From positions 1 through 20,000 of the IMG/VR virus record IMGVR_UViG_3300018035_000006: DNA of 20,000 nt; one strand, written 5' to 3'. This document shows, piece after piece, positions 7,092 through 14,632 of the stretch. The notes beneath the pieces are model-generated. The model was not told where the DNA came from. It did not search any database and saw only the letters and a program-made list of their open reading frames with translations. The position numbers were made by a program, and so were the translations under genes. Numbering within the stretch: the first letter of the stretch is position 1; every line of letters starts with the position of its first letter. The stretch is from a virus.

Positions 7092-10063
7092 TTTATACCT
7101 GCTTTCTTACGCCAGTCAGACCAAACACTGGGAACAATATATTTTCGTAAAGTAACTCCTGCGGTATTATTTAATCTCTCCGCAACTTGTTTTGCCACAG
7201 CTTTTACAGCTTTTTTATATTCTTTCTCTGATGTAGGAGGTTCAGTCTCAGAAACAGCTTTTACAGCTAAATCTGTAGCAACTTTCGTTCTAAAATTCTT
7301 AGGTGTAAAACTGCCTCCATCCAAACTCTTTATATACTTCAAGCATTCATTGTAATTCGTGGCAAATATTTTTTCACCCTGTTTATGTTCTTTCTTCAAC
7401 TTAAGAAGTTGTTTAACTAATGCAGGATCACTTACTTTAAATACATTATCAACACCCTTTTTGCCTGTAAATTCAAGATTAAGTGAACCATCCTTTTGTG
7501 GAATAAGATGCTGTGATTCTAATAGTGTAGCACCAAAAGCTTTCTTCTCACCAAGTTGTTTTTCAGTAGAGCCAATCCTTATTCCGGTATGAGAAACTAA
7601 TTTTGTAATAAGAGCGTTTTCATTTCCTTTTGATAAATCCTTTTCAACTTGTTTGTCTATCTTAGCATAATTCTTACTAAGATCTTTTATCATTCCATCT
7701 TTTTGTTTTGTTGTTTGTTCATCATGTTTCTTTGAATAAAACCATTGCTTCTTTCCATTTTCTGCAATAGCAGTTGCTAGTAAACTTCCCTTAGGATCTG
7801 GATTAACTTTTACATCTTTATAAGCAGGTGGCATCTTTAAAGATGAAAGATGTTTTGGCAATGGTTTACCATCTGATAGTTTCATACTTCCATCTTTATC
7901 CCTTTTTACTGCTGAAAATTCTGCATCCTTTCCTGCTTTATGCTTTTCGTATTTTCCACGCTCAGCACGTTTTACTTTTGTCTTTTCAGAATTACTTGAA
8001 GAACTACTTCCACTTCCTTTAGCTGTAAATTCACCGGCATGTTTTCCACCTTTGGCACGAGGATGTTTTTGCTCTTCAAAATCTTTTATAAGACTACCTG
8101 AAATATCAAGTTTTTCAGTGTCAATATCAATAATTTTTCCAGTATTTGCCTTAACTTGTTTTGCTCTATCATCAAGTAACATTTTCATCCACATATCTTT
8201 TTTATTGGTCACTTCAAGTTCAGGCAATCCATTCTCAGCACACCATAACTTTATTTGATGTTCAGCTTCTGGATTGTTATCAACCCTTGCTGTAAATATT
8301 TTAACAGTTTCACCATCATCTAAAAGTTCTTTTACATAATCAATCATCTTGGGAATTGGTTCACCCAACTTACCATCATTCCATCCATAATATTCGGCAA
8401 GCGTAGCATCAAAGTCAACACCTATCCATTCCTTGTTAGGAGATGAATCATGAACAAATTTCTTTGCTTCATTAATAGCTTTACCAAATAGTATTCTAGC
8501 TTCTTTTAAATTAATAACTTTCTTATCTTTCCCTTTACTCAAGGGAAGTTTTGATTCTGAATCAATACGTTTTTTCTTATCAGCTCCGGCTTGTTCTTCA
8601 ACCTCAGGAATTATTGTCTTAGGGTCTTCTTCAATTGATTCCTCATTTTGTTCACGATGTTCTTCACCACTTTCAAATTCAGATTCAGACCCTTCTTCTC
8701 CACCTAATCCCGGAGGGGGAGCATTTTGTTGTTCAATTTTTGCGGCTTCAACTTCTTCATCTGTTATATTTGTGAATATACCTGTTACACGAGAAGACTG
8801 CTGCAATTCTTTAAGACCAGTTGACTTTGTAATGATATCACCTGTTATTGCCTCACTGATAGAAGTAGTGACTGATGTATTGATTTCAGCCTTTTCTTTA
8901 TCACTCATCTTCCACAATGAATTGAAATCATACTCAAAATCAGTAGGAAGGCGTTCACCAAATAGTGAAACACCCATTATTTCCAACAGCTTTGATAAAT
9001 TAGGACGTAGTGTATTTTCCTGTTCACGATTTATACCATCGTAGTAATTTCTCAAATCTGTTTCACCCGTACTAAATCCTGCAGGTGATTGTCCGAACAA
9101 TCGAACAAGGGGGATACCAGTAGCACCGGATATCTGTTCACCAAACTGATTTAGCAGATCAGCTAATCCACCAAAGGAATTTGTCTTAATATCAAATTCA
9201 TCAGCAGCATCCAGAAGAGTAATTCCTTCATTTGTCTGCATCATTTTGATGTATTGAAACATCTTAAGAATAGCTTTTTCTTCACGACCACCCATTGCCA
9301 ACTTTTCACGTAAACCTTTTACTTTAATAGTACGTAAAAAAGATTTATAAACAAGTTGTGCAGCACCAAGAGTTGAACTATCATAAGCAATCAATCTATC
9401 ATACATACGTTCAATAACGGACAATCCCCAATAATTCTCATACACTTTTTGATAGAATGGAAGAGTAATGCCATCAAACCGTAACACACGACTATAATGT
9501 ATTTTCAATTGTGGCAATCTTATCTTTCCTATTGAAGTATGCATTCTATAAAACTTTGGCTTTCCCCAATCTTTGTTCATATCATCAACAAGTTCAGTTA
9601 AGGAAGGTTCACACATCCAACGGTCAAGTACAAGCAATCCCTTAAATGTATTATTTCCTATCCGGTCAAGGTCAAGAGGGTTTTCATATTTTTGTCCATC
9701 AATTAATATTACAGCAATACACCCACCGTATAGTCTTGCCCATTTAATTGTTTCACACAAAGACTTCCAAACATAAAAATCATCTAATGCTACATTCAGT
9801 TTATTGATGTTATCTGGTTTCATCTTTGACAACATCGTAATTCCCATCTTAGTCATATCTTCAGCAATAGCATCAACACATTGACCTATAAGCCAGCTAC
9901 TTCTGTATGAAGCTTCCAATAATGTTCTGTTCCTACTTATCAAGTTATTCAACGAATAAGTGGAAGCAGACATCTGGTTGTCAGTACCCAATCCAAGATT
10001 CGCCATAAAATTGGAAAATGAATCTTCAGTAAATGACTTATTTCTCATCGCTCGCTTTATCAT
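7088..10063 (-). CDS. Portal protein (DUF1073) fused to HAD-like and topoisomerase IB-like domains
   Basis: A 991-residue protein in one uninterrupted frame, about twice the usual portal length. Residues 1-440 match DUF1073 portals: WLIGQCVDAIAEDMTKMGI (57-75), a central GATGIPLVRLFGQSPAGFSTG (313-333, shown joined), and DLRNYYDGINREQENTLRP (336-354). A charged linker follows (455-540). Residues 545-645 look like a HAD-type fold: WIGVDFDATLAEY with Asp550/Asp552, KIFTAR (588-593), and LLDDRAKQV (629-637). Residues 662-683 carry the phage 'HPRAKGGKHAGEFTAKG' motif. Residues 735-991 form a topoisomerase IB core: GIRIG (Arg829), FTGKKG (Lys868/869), FTPKNFRTKVA (Arg925), LNNTAGVTLRKYIVP (Tyr975). 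The four main catalytic positions Arg, Lys, Arg and Tyr are kept; the site often His is Asn966. InterPro ties DUF1073 to Acb1-like anti-CBASS proteins, but no Acb1 phosphodiesterase domain is evident here. Confidence 0.85.
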   Translation of the reverse strand: MIKRAMRNKSFTEDSFSNFMANLGLGTDNQMSASTYSLNNLISRNRTLLEASYRSSWLIGQCVDAIAEDMTKMGITMLSKMKPDNINKLNVALDDFYVWKSLCETIKWARLYGGCIAVILIDGQKYENPLDLDRIGNNTFKGLLVLDRWMCEPSLTELVDDMNKDWGKPKFYRMHTSIGKIRLPQLKIHYSRVLRFDGITLPFYQKVYENYWGLSVIERMYDRLIAYDSSTLGAAQLVYKSFLRTIKVKGLREKLAMGGREEKAILKMFQYIKMMQTNEGITLLDAADEFDIKTNSFGGLADLLNQFGEQISGATGIPLVRLFGQSPAGFSTGETDLRNYYDGINREQENTLRPNLSKLLEIMGVSLFGERLPTDFEYDFNSLWKMSDKEKAEINTSVTTSISEAITGDIITKSTGLKELQQSSRVTGIFTNITDEEVEAAKIEQQNAPPPGLGGEEGSESEFESGEEHREQNEESIEEDPKTIIPEVEEQAGADKKKRIDSESKLPLSKGKDKKVINLKEARILFGKAINEAKKFVHDSSPNKEWIGVDFDATLAEYYGWNDGKLGEPIPKMIDYVKELLDDGETVKIFTARVDNNPEAEHQIKLWCAENGLPELEVTNKKDMWMKMLLDDRAKQVKANTGKIIDIDTEKLDISGSLIKDFEEQKHPRAKGGKHAGEFTAKGSGSSSSSNSEKTKVKRAERGKYEKHKAGKDAEFSAVKRDKDGSMKLSDGKPLPKHLSSLKMPPAYKDVKVNPDPKGSLLATAIAENGKKQWFYSKKHDEQTTKQKDGMIKDLSKNYAKIDKQVEKDLSKGNENALITKLVSHTGIRIGSTEKQLGEKKAFGATLLESQHLIPQKDGSLNLEFTGKKGVDNVFKVSDPALVKQLLKLKKEHKQGEKIFATNYNECLKYIKSLDGGSFTPKNFRTKVATDLAVKAVSETEPPTSEKEYKKAVKAVAKQVAERLNNTAGVTLRKYIVPSVWSDWRKKAGIK

Positions 10064-10075
10064 TGTATTTTCCTT

Positions 10076-10483
10076 TTATTCCAAAGTTTCTTTAAATAAG
10101 TGCATTGGCATTTCTATTATTGTTCCAAGAAAATCAGAACTTTGATAATGTGCTAGAAATGCATCACGTGCTGCATCTTGACTTGTGAAACCAAACATTA
10201 TTTTTTCTTCCCTATCATCTTTCCCTAATCTAATTACATACACCATTGGTGCGTATGGATCATTTCCAATAAAACAATCAACTTCCTCACCATCAACACC
10301 CACGGTTCCATTAATATACCCGTATTTATAATACATTAATGTTTTTCCTTTACCTTCTTCGCCCTTCCATTCCCTTACTGAACCTTCAGGATTTTCAATA
10401 GTAATTGAAAGACCTTGAAAATTTATTTGATTTGGTTTATTCACAACTCTTCCACCAACAATATTTGTTTCTTTTGATAGCAC
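10076..10483 (-). CDS. InPase-like phage protein (inorganic-pyrophosphatase-like domain)
   Basis: A 135-residue protein that starts with GTG at 10483, ten bases after AGAGG; no suitable ATG exists nearby. It shows the pattern INFQGLSITIENPEGSVR (20-37), YGYINGTVGVDGEEVDCFIG (54-73), KIMFGFTSQDAARDAFLAHY (94-113) and a C-terminal MPMHLFKETLE. This matches the phage InPase domain family, whose consensus is 'YGyI.gT.G.DgdevD.fiG', then 'K.mlGf.s...A...y...y' and 'm....fK'. The name comes from predicted similarity to inorganic pyrophosphatase; the true substrate is unproven. It lies just upstream of portal, consistent with a packaged accessory protein. Confidence 0.75.
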   Translation of the reverse strand: MLSKETNIVGGRVVNKPNQINFQGLSITIENPEGSVREWKGEEGKGKTLMYYKYGYINGTVGVDGEEVDCFIGNDPYAPMVYVIRLGKDDREEKIMFGFTSQDAARDAFLAHYQSSDFLGTIIEMPMHLFKETLE

Positions 10484-10485
10484 GG

Positions 10486-10752
10486 TTAATAACCTCTTTC
10501 TCTTAGAATTGAGTTAATTATTTCGTGTATAAATTCTTTATTGATAAATCTGTCAATCCAAATTTCTGTACAAGGAATAAAATTAAACATCCCTGAATGA
10601 CCATATGTATCAAATGATTTATCCACACATTTTACACAATTTTTATCAACAAAAAATATTTTGAAAACACCTCTTTTGCCATATAGACTTTTAACAAAAT
10701 GACCACCTTTTTCTTTTCCAATAATACTTTCAATCTCAACCTTATTTTTCAT
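10486..10752 (-). CDS. Small metallopeptidase-like fragment
   Basis: An 88-residue protein whose ATG at 10752 overlaps the stop of the DUF3326 gene. It resembles the N-terminal part of a domain seen in phage MuF or portal-associated proteins: 'v.gk.vR......F..ggh....fiP..EiWId......e....HE..E'. Here the matching parts are FVDKNCVKCVDKSFDTYGHSG, FIPCTEIWIDRF (about 58-69), and KEFIHEIINSILRERGY. The HE pair is at 76-77, but the second metal-binding His of an HExxH motif is absent, and the chain stops soon after. It may be a shortened, inactive or differently acting member. The family link is pattern-based and moderate. Confidence 0.55.
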   Translation of the reverse strand: MKNKVEIESIIGKEKGGHFVKSLYGKRGVFKIFFVDKNCVKCVDKSFDTYGHSGMFNFIPCTEIWIDRFINKEFIHEIINSILRERGY

Positions 10753-12104
10753 TTAATCACTGTTTTTTTAACAGGACGTGAAATAGCACCTGCATTTATT
10801 CCCTTTCTAAAAGATGTTATAAGACCAGCTGCTTCAAAATAATTATCAACAAAATATAATTTACCTTTTTTAAAGGGATATTTTGCCAGATCGTTTTCCA
10901 TCTTATTACGGTTATCTCTAACAGCAATAACAGTTATACCCTGTTCAATAGCAGCAAGAACTGGAATACCTACACACTTATCAGGAATAACAAGACATGA
11001 AATATCATTTACAGATAATACACCAGACTGTGTAATATCGTCTGTTACTATTGTAGGACTTGTATGTAATCCTTTCAGTACGCAATATAAAAATGTTTTG
11101 CTAATAACTTCACTTGCCATACGTGGATCAACAACTCCCATACTTTCATCCAAATCATCTATTGTCTGCATGATGGGGGCATGGGCAGATGGAAGATTCA
11201 ACAAACTACTTATTGAATGTGTAATCATAGCTTCAACACCACCCCAAGGATTAATAATTTTTCCACCTGACTTAAAATACTTTTCAATCAGTTCTTCTGG
11301 AACATCAACCCGTGAAATAACAGCAACAGCATCATAATCTTTCATTTGCTGTAAACGATAAACTACTCTTCCAATACCTTCAACTTTTCCAATAGCAGAA
11401 CCGGAAGATGAATATGAAGCAACAGCGTGAGTGGGTGGATCTATCATAACAATTTCAATATCAGCACCCAATGTAGTTCTTGCTGCAGACGCAGCATTAA
11501 TAACAAATTCATTTACTTCATTTTCTTTATGCTTATCAACAACCATCACTATCTTATTACTTCTAACACGTCTTAAACCTACTGTCCCCATGAACAGTCT
11601 ACTAATAATGCTGCCTTCAACATATAAACTATTTGATGGTATTTCATTAATATCAGAAGCATTAACAACATTCGGATGAAGTATTAATGTATCACACACA
11701 CCGGAAAGTAAACGAGCAACTGGGGTAGCATCTCCTGCATGTCCACCAATCTCTGCACCTATGCCAGTAGGGATCAACATCACTACATTATATTTATCAA
11801 CATTTTCAAATTCTCTTTGCTTGTATTCAAATACGTAATCATTTGTTTGATCCTCAACACCACTATCATTCAATATTCCTAATTCGCAATGATAGCCTTC
11901 ACTATCTGTTTTTGTAACAACAAAACGAACAAGTGTTTGGTTTGGTGAAAGTATATTTGCTACGCAATTTTTAAAGTATTGCAACAAATTTCTCCCTTTG
12001 TTTAGTGGAATAATAATTTCTTTTTCAAAAAGAACTGAATCTTCTGCATCAGTAACCAATTTAAATCTTCCACCAATTATACGATGACTACCTAACAACA
12101 TCAT
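10749..12104 (-). CDS. DUF3326 family protein
   Basis: A 451-residue protein with full-length similarity to DUF3326, a family of unknown function known from cyanobacteria, plants and other bacteria. Marked family blocks are TLVRFVVTKTDSEGYHCELG (57-76), PTGIGAEIGGHAGDATPVAR (112-131), TLILHPNVVNASDINEIP, SLYVEGSIISRL (159-170), NPWGGVEAMITHSISS (285-300), VVDPRMASEVISKTFLYCVLKGL (shown as VVDPRMASEV and FLYCVLKGL), SCLVIPDKCVGIPVLAAIEQG and NYFEAAGLITS. The fold is probably soluble alpha/beta with a conserved glycine-rich pocket; no reaction is established. Its ATG overlaps the upstream gene's TGA and its stop overlaps the next ATG, so it is made as part of a coupled set. It looks intact. Confidence 0.88.
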   Translation of the reverse strand: MMLLGSHRIIGGRFKLVTDAEDSVLFEKEIIIPLNKGRNLLQYFKNCVANILSPNQTLVRFVVTKTDSEGYHCELGILNDSGVEDQTNDYVFEYKQREFENVDKYNVVMLIPTGIGAEIGGHAGDATPVARLLSGVCDTLILHPNVVNASDINEIPSNSLYVEGSIISRLFMGTVGLRRVRSNKIVMVVDKHKENEVNEFVINAASAARTTLGADIEIVMIDPPTHAVASYSSSGSAIGKVEGIGRVVYRLQQMKDYDAVAVISRVDVPEELIEKYFKSGGKIINPWGGVEAMITHSISSLLNLPSAHAPIMQTIDDLDESMGVVDPRMASEVISKTFLYCVLKGLHTSPTIVTDDITQSGVLSVNDISCLVIPDKCVGIPVLAAIEQGITVIAVRDNRNKMENDLAKYPFKKGKLYFVDNYFEAAGLITSFRKGINAGAISRPVKKTVIK

Positions 12105-12823
12105 TTACTCCTTGCCCAAATTTTAATAATAGGATCAAGACCAGCTTCAATATGATCAAGTTTCTTAACAAGTATTTCATAATCAAACTTTTTATTTAAT
12201 GGCAGTACAAAGTCAACTTGTGATCCGTAACGCACCTGACCAAAACGAGAACATTGCCTCATTCTTTTTTGATCATCGTATGTAATAATTGTATTGATAT
12301 CTTTATCAGCTACCTGTACAATATAAAAACGCTGACCTAACATATTTGAATGAAAGACACTTGTCTTCTTTTGATTTTGGAATAAATAAGACATTTGATC
12401 TTTCTTATACCCAAAGTCATAAAACAAATTTTCTTCAAGTAAAGTCATTGACATATTATGTGTCTGTATTACTTCACAAAATTTTGATTCAACAAAAATA
12501 GCATCACAAGGAACTCTATTTGTGTGTACATCATAAGATGTCATAAATATTCCCACTACAATAGCACGTTCATTAAAATCATCAATTCCTAATAAATCCT
12601 TTACTGTAAAATCTTTTCCTTTTATCTCAAGGAAATTATTTGGATTAAATTCCTTAGCATAAAGAATTGTACCATCTGCCGGTGAATACATCAGATCATT
12701 ATTAAAATACGTAGGTCTGATAGGATCACGAAAAAACAATTCAGTATACATTTTACCCTTACTCTCTTTCTTAAGAGAAAGTACAGCAGGTGAGTTCATC
12801 CATTCACGTATATGCATCTTCAT
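12101..12823 (-). CDS. Phosphatidylserine-decarboxylase-family (pyruvoyl-type) protein
   Basis: A 240-residue protein with the landmarks of the PSD family: FFRDPIRPTYF (30-40), YSPADGTILYAKEF (46-59; Asp50 equals the conserved aspartate), GIFMTSYDVHTNRVPCDAIF (91-110; His100), and RFGQVRYGSQVDFVLP (193-208). Gly200-Ser201 is the place where family members cleave themselves and turn Ser into the pyruvoyl cofactor. All three self-processing residues (Asp, His, Ser) are therefore present, which suggests an active decarboxylase. There is no N-terminal membrane segment, unlike the E. coli enzyme, so the substrate could be phosphatidylserine or a soluble amino-acid-like compound. It overlaps both neighbours by ATGA. 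A start at the second Met (residue 3) is possible. Confidence 0.83.
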   Translation of the reverse strand: MKMHIREWMNSPAVLSLKKESKGKMYTELFFRDPIRPTYFNNDLMYSPADGTILYAKEFNPNNFLEIKGKDFTVKDLLGIDDFNERAIVVGIFMTSYDVHTNRVPCDAIFVESKFCEVIQTHNMSMTLLEENLFYDFGYKKDQMSYLFQNQKKTSVFHSNMLGQRFYIVQVADKDINTIITYDDQKRMRQCSRFGQVRYGSQVDFVLPLNKKFDYEILVKKLDHIEAGLDPIIKIWARSK

Positions 12824-13743
12824 TTTGAAAACCCTACATTCAACGGAGTTATAAAATCACAACATCCAGTTATTCCATATTTTTGACTTTCATTCATTTG
12901 CAAAAATATAATATCATAATTCAACTTACGACATATTTCAATAAGTAAATTATTCTTTTTCAATTCACGATTATAAGTAGCATCACTTGCTGTCATTGAC
13001 TGCAATGGAGAAACATTTATCAAAGTAGTTCTTACTCGTATACTGTTACATATTCCACAATTACACATATCAGCTTGTACTTGAATAACATTTGCTACTT
13101 TCTTTACTTCAGCACTGGGTAAAGAACTGTTCATCATCACGTTTTCCATATCAAGAACAAACAAATTATTACTTAATGAATCATTCTTTAATTCAATACG
13201 AATTATTCGCAATCCATAAGTTTTTTCAAGCCAATCATATATTCTACTATCAACAAATTGATTAACACCACCAAAGTAAATATTTCCTTTAAGATGTTTT
13301 AAATTATTATATCCATTAAACCTGAACGGGGCGTTAATCACTTTATATCCATTTTCAATTAGGGTATCACTTGCAACAATCTCTTCTCCAAGATACTTAT
13401 TCCAATTACCAAAGTTACTAAGAATAACAACATTGTCTAAATGAGGTAAATAAACAAATGCTTTCATATACGTCTGAAATGTAAGTCCCTCTTTTGGTGG
13501 TATTAATAAAATCAGTGATTCAAACGAAAGTAGATGGTAAAGATTAATCCAATCACCAATAAACTTTTCATAATTAATTTCTTTTCCTTTACCAGTCAAA
13601 GAATTTTTTGCATCAACATAAGTAGGTGCACACATAGCAAAGACAGGATAAGAAAATTGTGAAATTGTTCTGATATCTGCTTCCTCAGAATCGTAATTTA
13701 AAACTCTTCCATTACTTACTCTTTTTAGATCTCGTAAAAGCAT
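12820..13743 (-). CDS. Amidinotransferase/DDAH-fold protein, probably catalytically dead
   Basis: A 307-residue protein whose layout follows the guanidino-group-modifying superfamily (amidinotransferase, arginine deiminase, DDAH). The blocks are YPVFAMCAPTYVDAKNSL (32-49; family 'v.mc.P..f.v.y..n'), FVYLPHLDNVVILSNFG (96-112; 'pglpd.vFtan.g'), NGYKVINAPFRFNGYNNL (131-148; 'Gy.v.......FeG.gD.l'), NIYFGGVNQFVDSRIYDWLEK (154-174, in parts), LFVLD (194-198; 'fyHLD'), and GCCDFITPLN near the end ('gs..CLTl.l'). The catalytic His is Val196 here and the catalytic Cys aligns with Phe297, so the usual chemistry is unlikely. A Cys227-x-Cys229-x2-Cys232 cluster is an addition that could bind metal. It begins one base after the previous stop and ends in ATGA overlap with the PSD-like gene. 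Confidence 0.65.
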   Translation of the reverse strand: MLLRDLKRVSNGRVLNYDSEEADIRTISQFSYPVFAMCAPTYVDAKNSLTGKGKEINYEKFIGDWINLYHLLSFESLILLIPPKEGLTFQTYMKAFVYLPHLDNVVILSNFGNWNKYLGEEIVASDTLIENGYKVINAPFRFNGYNNLKHLKGNIYFGGVNQFVDSRIYDWLEKTYGLRIIRIELKNDSLSNNLFVLDMENVMMNSSLPSAEVKKVANVIQVQADMCNCGICNSIRVRTTLINVSPLQSMTASDATYNRELKKNNLLIEICRKLNYDIIFLQMNESQKYGITGCCDFITPLNVGFSK

Positions 13744-14256
13744 TTAACTAAAATCTCCTTGTCTTCTACTTTGAGCATTATCATCTTCTGTAATAACAAC
13801 TTTTCCAATAGTGACACCATGACATTTTGGATCTGGGCAATCAACAAGATGACTATGTGAATTTATTCTTTTCCACATACCATCATGTTCATTAAAATTT
13901 CCTCTGCAATATTGTGTAAGCTTTTTATCTTGTTCTACAAATTTTGCAATAACTGTATTATGCCAATCTGTTTCAATCTGATTTCTTGCTTCATCTCTTT
14001 CCTTTAAAGTTTTTGCAATTATATCTGCTGCCTCAACTCTTTTACCTTCTTTTTCTTTTTCTTTTTCATCAATCACTTTTTTATACTTTTCAACAATGAT
14101 TGGTGAAAAAATATAATACAATAAAAAACAAACAATAAATGTAACAAGATTCTCCCATGAAAAATTTAGTAATGCTGGTGTTCCTGTACTGGAACTTGTA
14201 GTTAATTGTGTTGTTTTTACTGATTGTTCTGCAAAAGCTATTAAAGTCATCATCAT
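13744..14256 (-). CDS. Membrane-anchored coiled-coil protein with Cys/His C-terminus
   Basis: A 170-residue protein with a short periplasm-like N-terminus, one membrane segment (about 36-55, NLVTFIVCFLLYYIFSPIIV), and a long Lys/Glu-rich helix (57-112) likely to form a coiled coil. The C-terminus has Cys117, His134, His136, Cys140, Cys145 and His146, spaced in a way that could bind zinc. Three ATGs occur in a row; the first, at 14256, suits the AAGGAA ribosome-binding site best. The gene lies among putative lysis genes, so an inner-membrane spanin or holin-partner role is possible, but no spanin family is recognised. Confidence 0.65.
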   Translation of the reverse strand: MMMTLIAFAEQSVKTTQLTTSSSTGTPALLNFSWENLVTFIVCFLLYYIFSPIIVEKYKKVIDEKEKEKEGKRVEAADIIAKTLKERDEARNQIETDWHNTVIAKFVEQDKKLTQYCRGNFNEHDGMWKRINSHSHLVDCPDPKCHGVTIGKVVITEDDNAQSRRQGDFS

Positions 14257-14280
14257 TTATTTCCTTATGAACATTATTTT

Positions 14281-14312
14281 TGAGTACCTCAGATATTTCA
14301 CTGAGGTACTCA
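14281..14312. repeat. Perfect 12-bp inverted repeat between membrane-protein genes
   Basis: TGAGTACCTCAG at 14281-14292 pairs perfectly with CTGAGGTACTCA at 14301-14312, with an 8-base loop. It fills the 64-base gap after the TAA of the two-TM gene and before the ribosome-binding site of the coiled-coil gene. Neither strand has the T run expected just after an intrinsic terminator stem. It may be an RNA-stability or processing hairpin, or a protein-binding operator. Confidence 0.7.
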
Positions 14313-14320
14313 CCCAAAAA

Positions 14321-14632
14321 TTAAATAGTTTTTTCTCCATCACCAACATTACTCTTAAGAGTAGGTTTATTCACTGGTGTGAACCATGCCTGTACTTGAT
14401 CAACCAAACTATTTGAAACAATAGCAGGATTGAATACTGCTATTAATTTTAAAATACTGACTACCAAAATGGGAACAGCAGTAATGATTGTTGAGTAATT
14501 AGTCATCACCCAACTACACCAATCATTGTCAAACATTTCACTACAGAAAAACTGCATAGTTGATGCGAAGACAATTAATGGGTAAACAACCATTAATATG
14601 ATAGATAGAATAATTAACCAAAACTTTTTCAT
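14321..14632 (-). CDS. Two-TM small membrane protein, holin candidate
   Basis: A 103-residue protein with an N-terminal hydrophobic segment (about 4-23, WLIILSIILMVVYPLIVF) and a second one (about 48-67, IITAVPILVVSILKLIAVF). The first could be a signal peptide (ending near VFAS) or a membrane anchor. Two cysteines, Cys30 and Cys39, fall between the segments, and the C-terminus is polar. Size and topology fit class II holins, and nearby genes include possible cell-wall hydrolases. No family was recognised, so the holin call is inference. A strong AAGGAGG sits five bases before the ATG and overlaps the preceding gene's 3' end. Confidence 0.6.
   Translation of the reverse strand: MKKFWLIILSIILMVVYPLIVFASTMQFFCSEMFDNDWCSWVMTNYSTIITAVPILVVSILKLIAVFNPAIVSNSLVDQVQAWFTPVNKPTLKSNVGDGEKTI

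Noticed and set aside
7088-10063. Acb1-type anti-CBASS activity in the DUF1073 protein
   Set aside because: The DUF1073 name is linked to Acb1, but the N-terminal part here reads as a portal and the extra domains are HAD-like and TopIB-like, with no Acb1 phosphodiesterase motifs seen.
10486-10752. Active HExxH zinc peptidase
   Set aside because: The motif reads HEIIN, so the second metal-binding His is missing, and the chain ends shortly after.
14281-14312. Intrinsic terminator
   Set aside because: The stem is perfect, but neither strand has a T run directly after it.
14090-14317. 75-codon minus-strand frame starting in the hairpin and overlapping the coiled-coil gene
   Set aside because: It overlaps the N-terminal part of a better-supported gene, has no ribosome-binding site, and its start falls within the inverted repeat. 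It lacks the lipobox that an embedded outer spanin would need.
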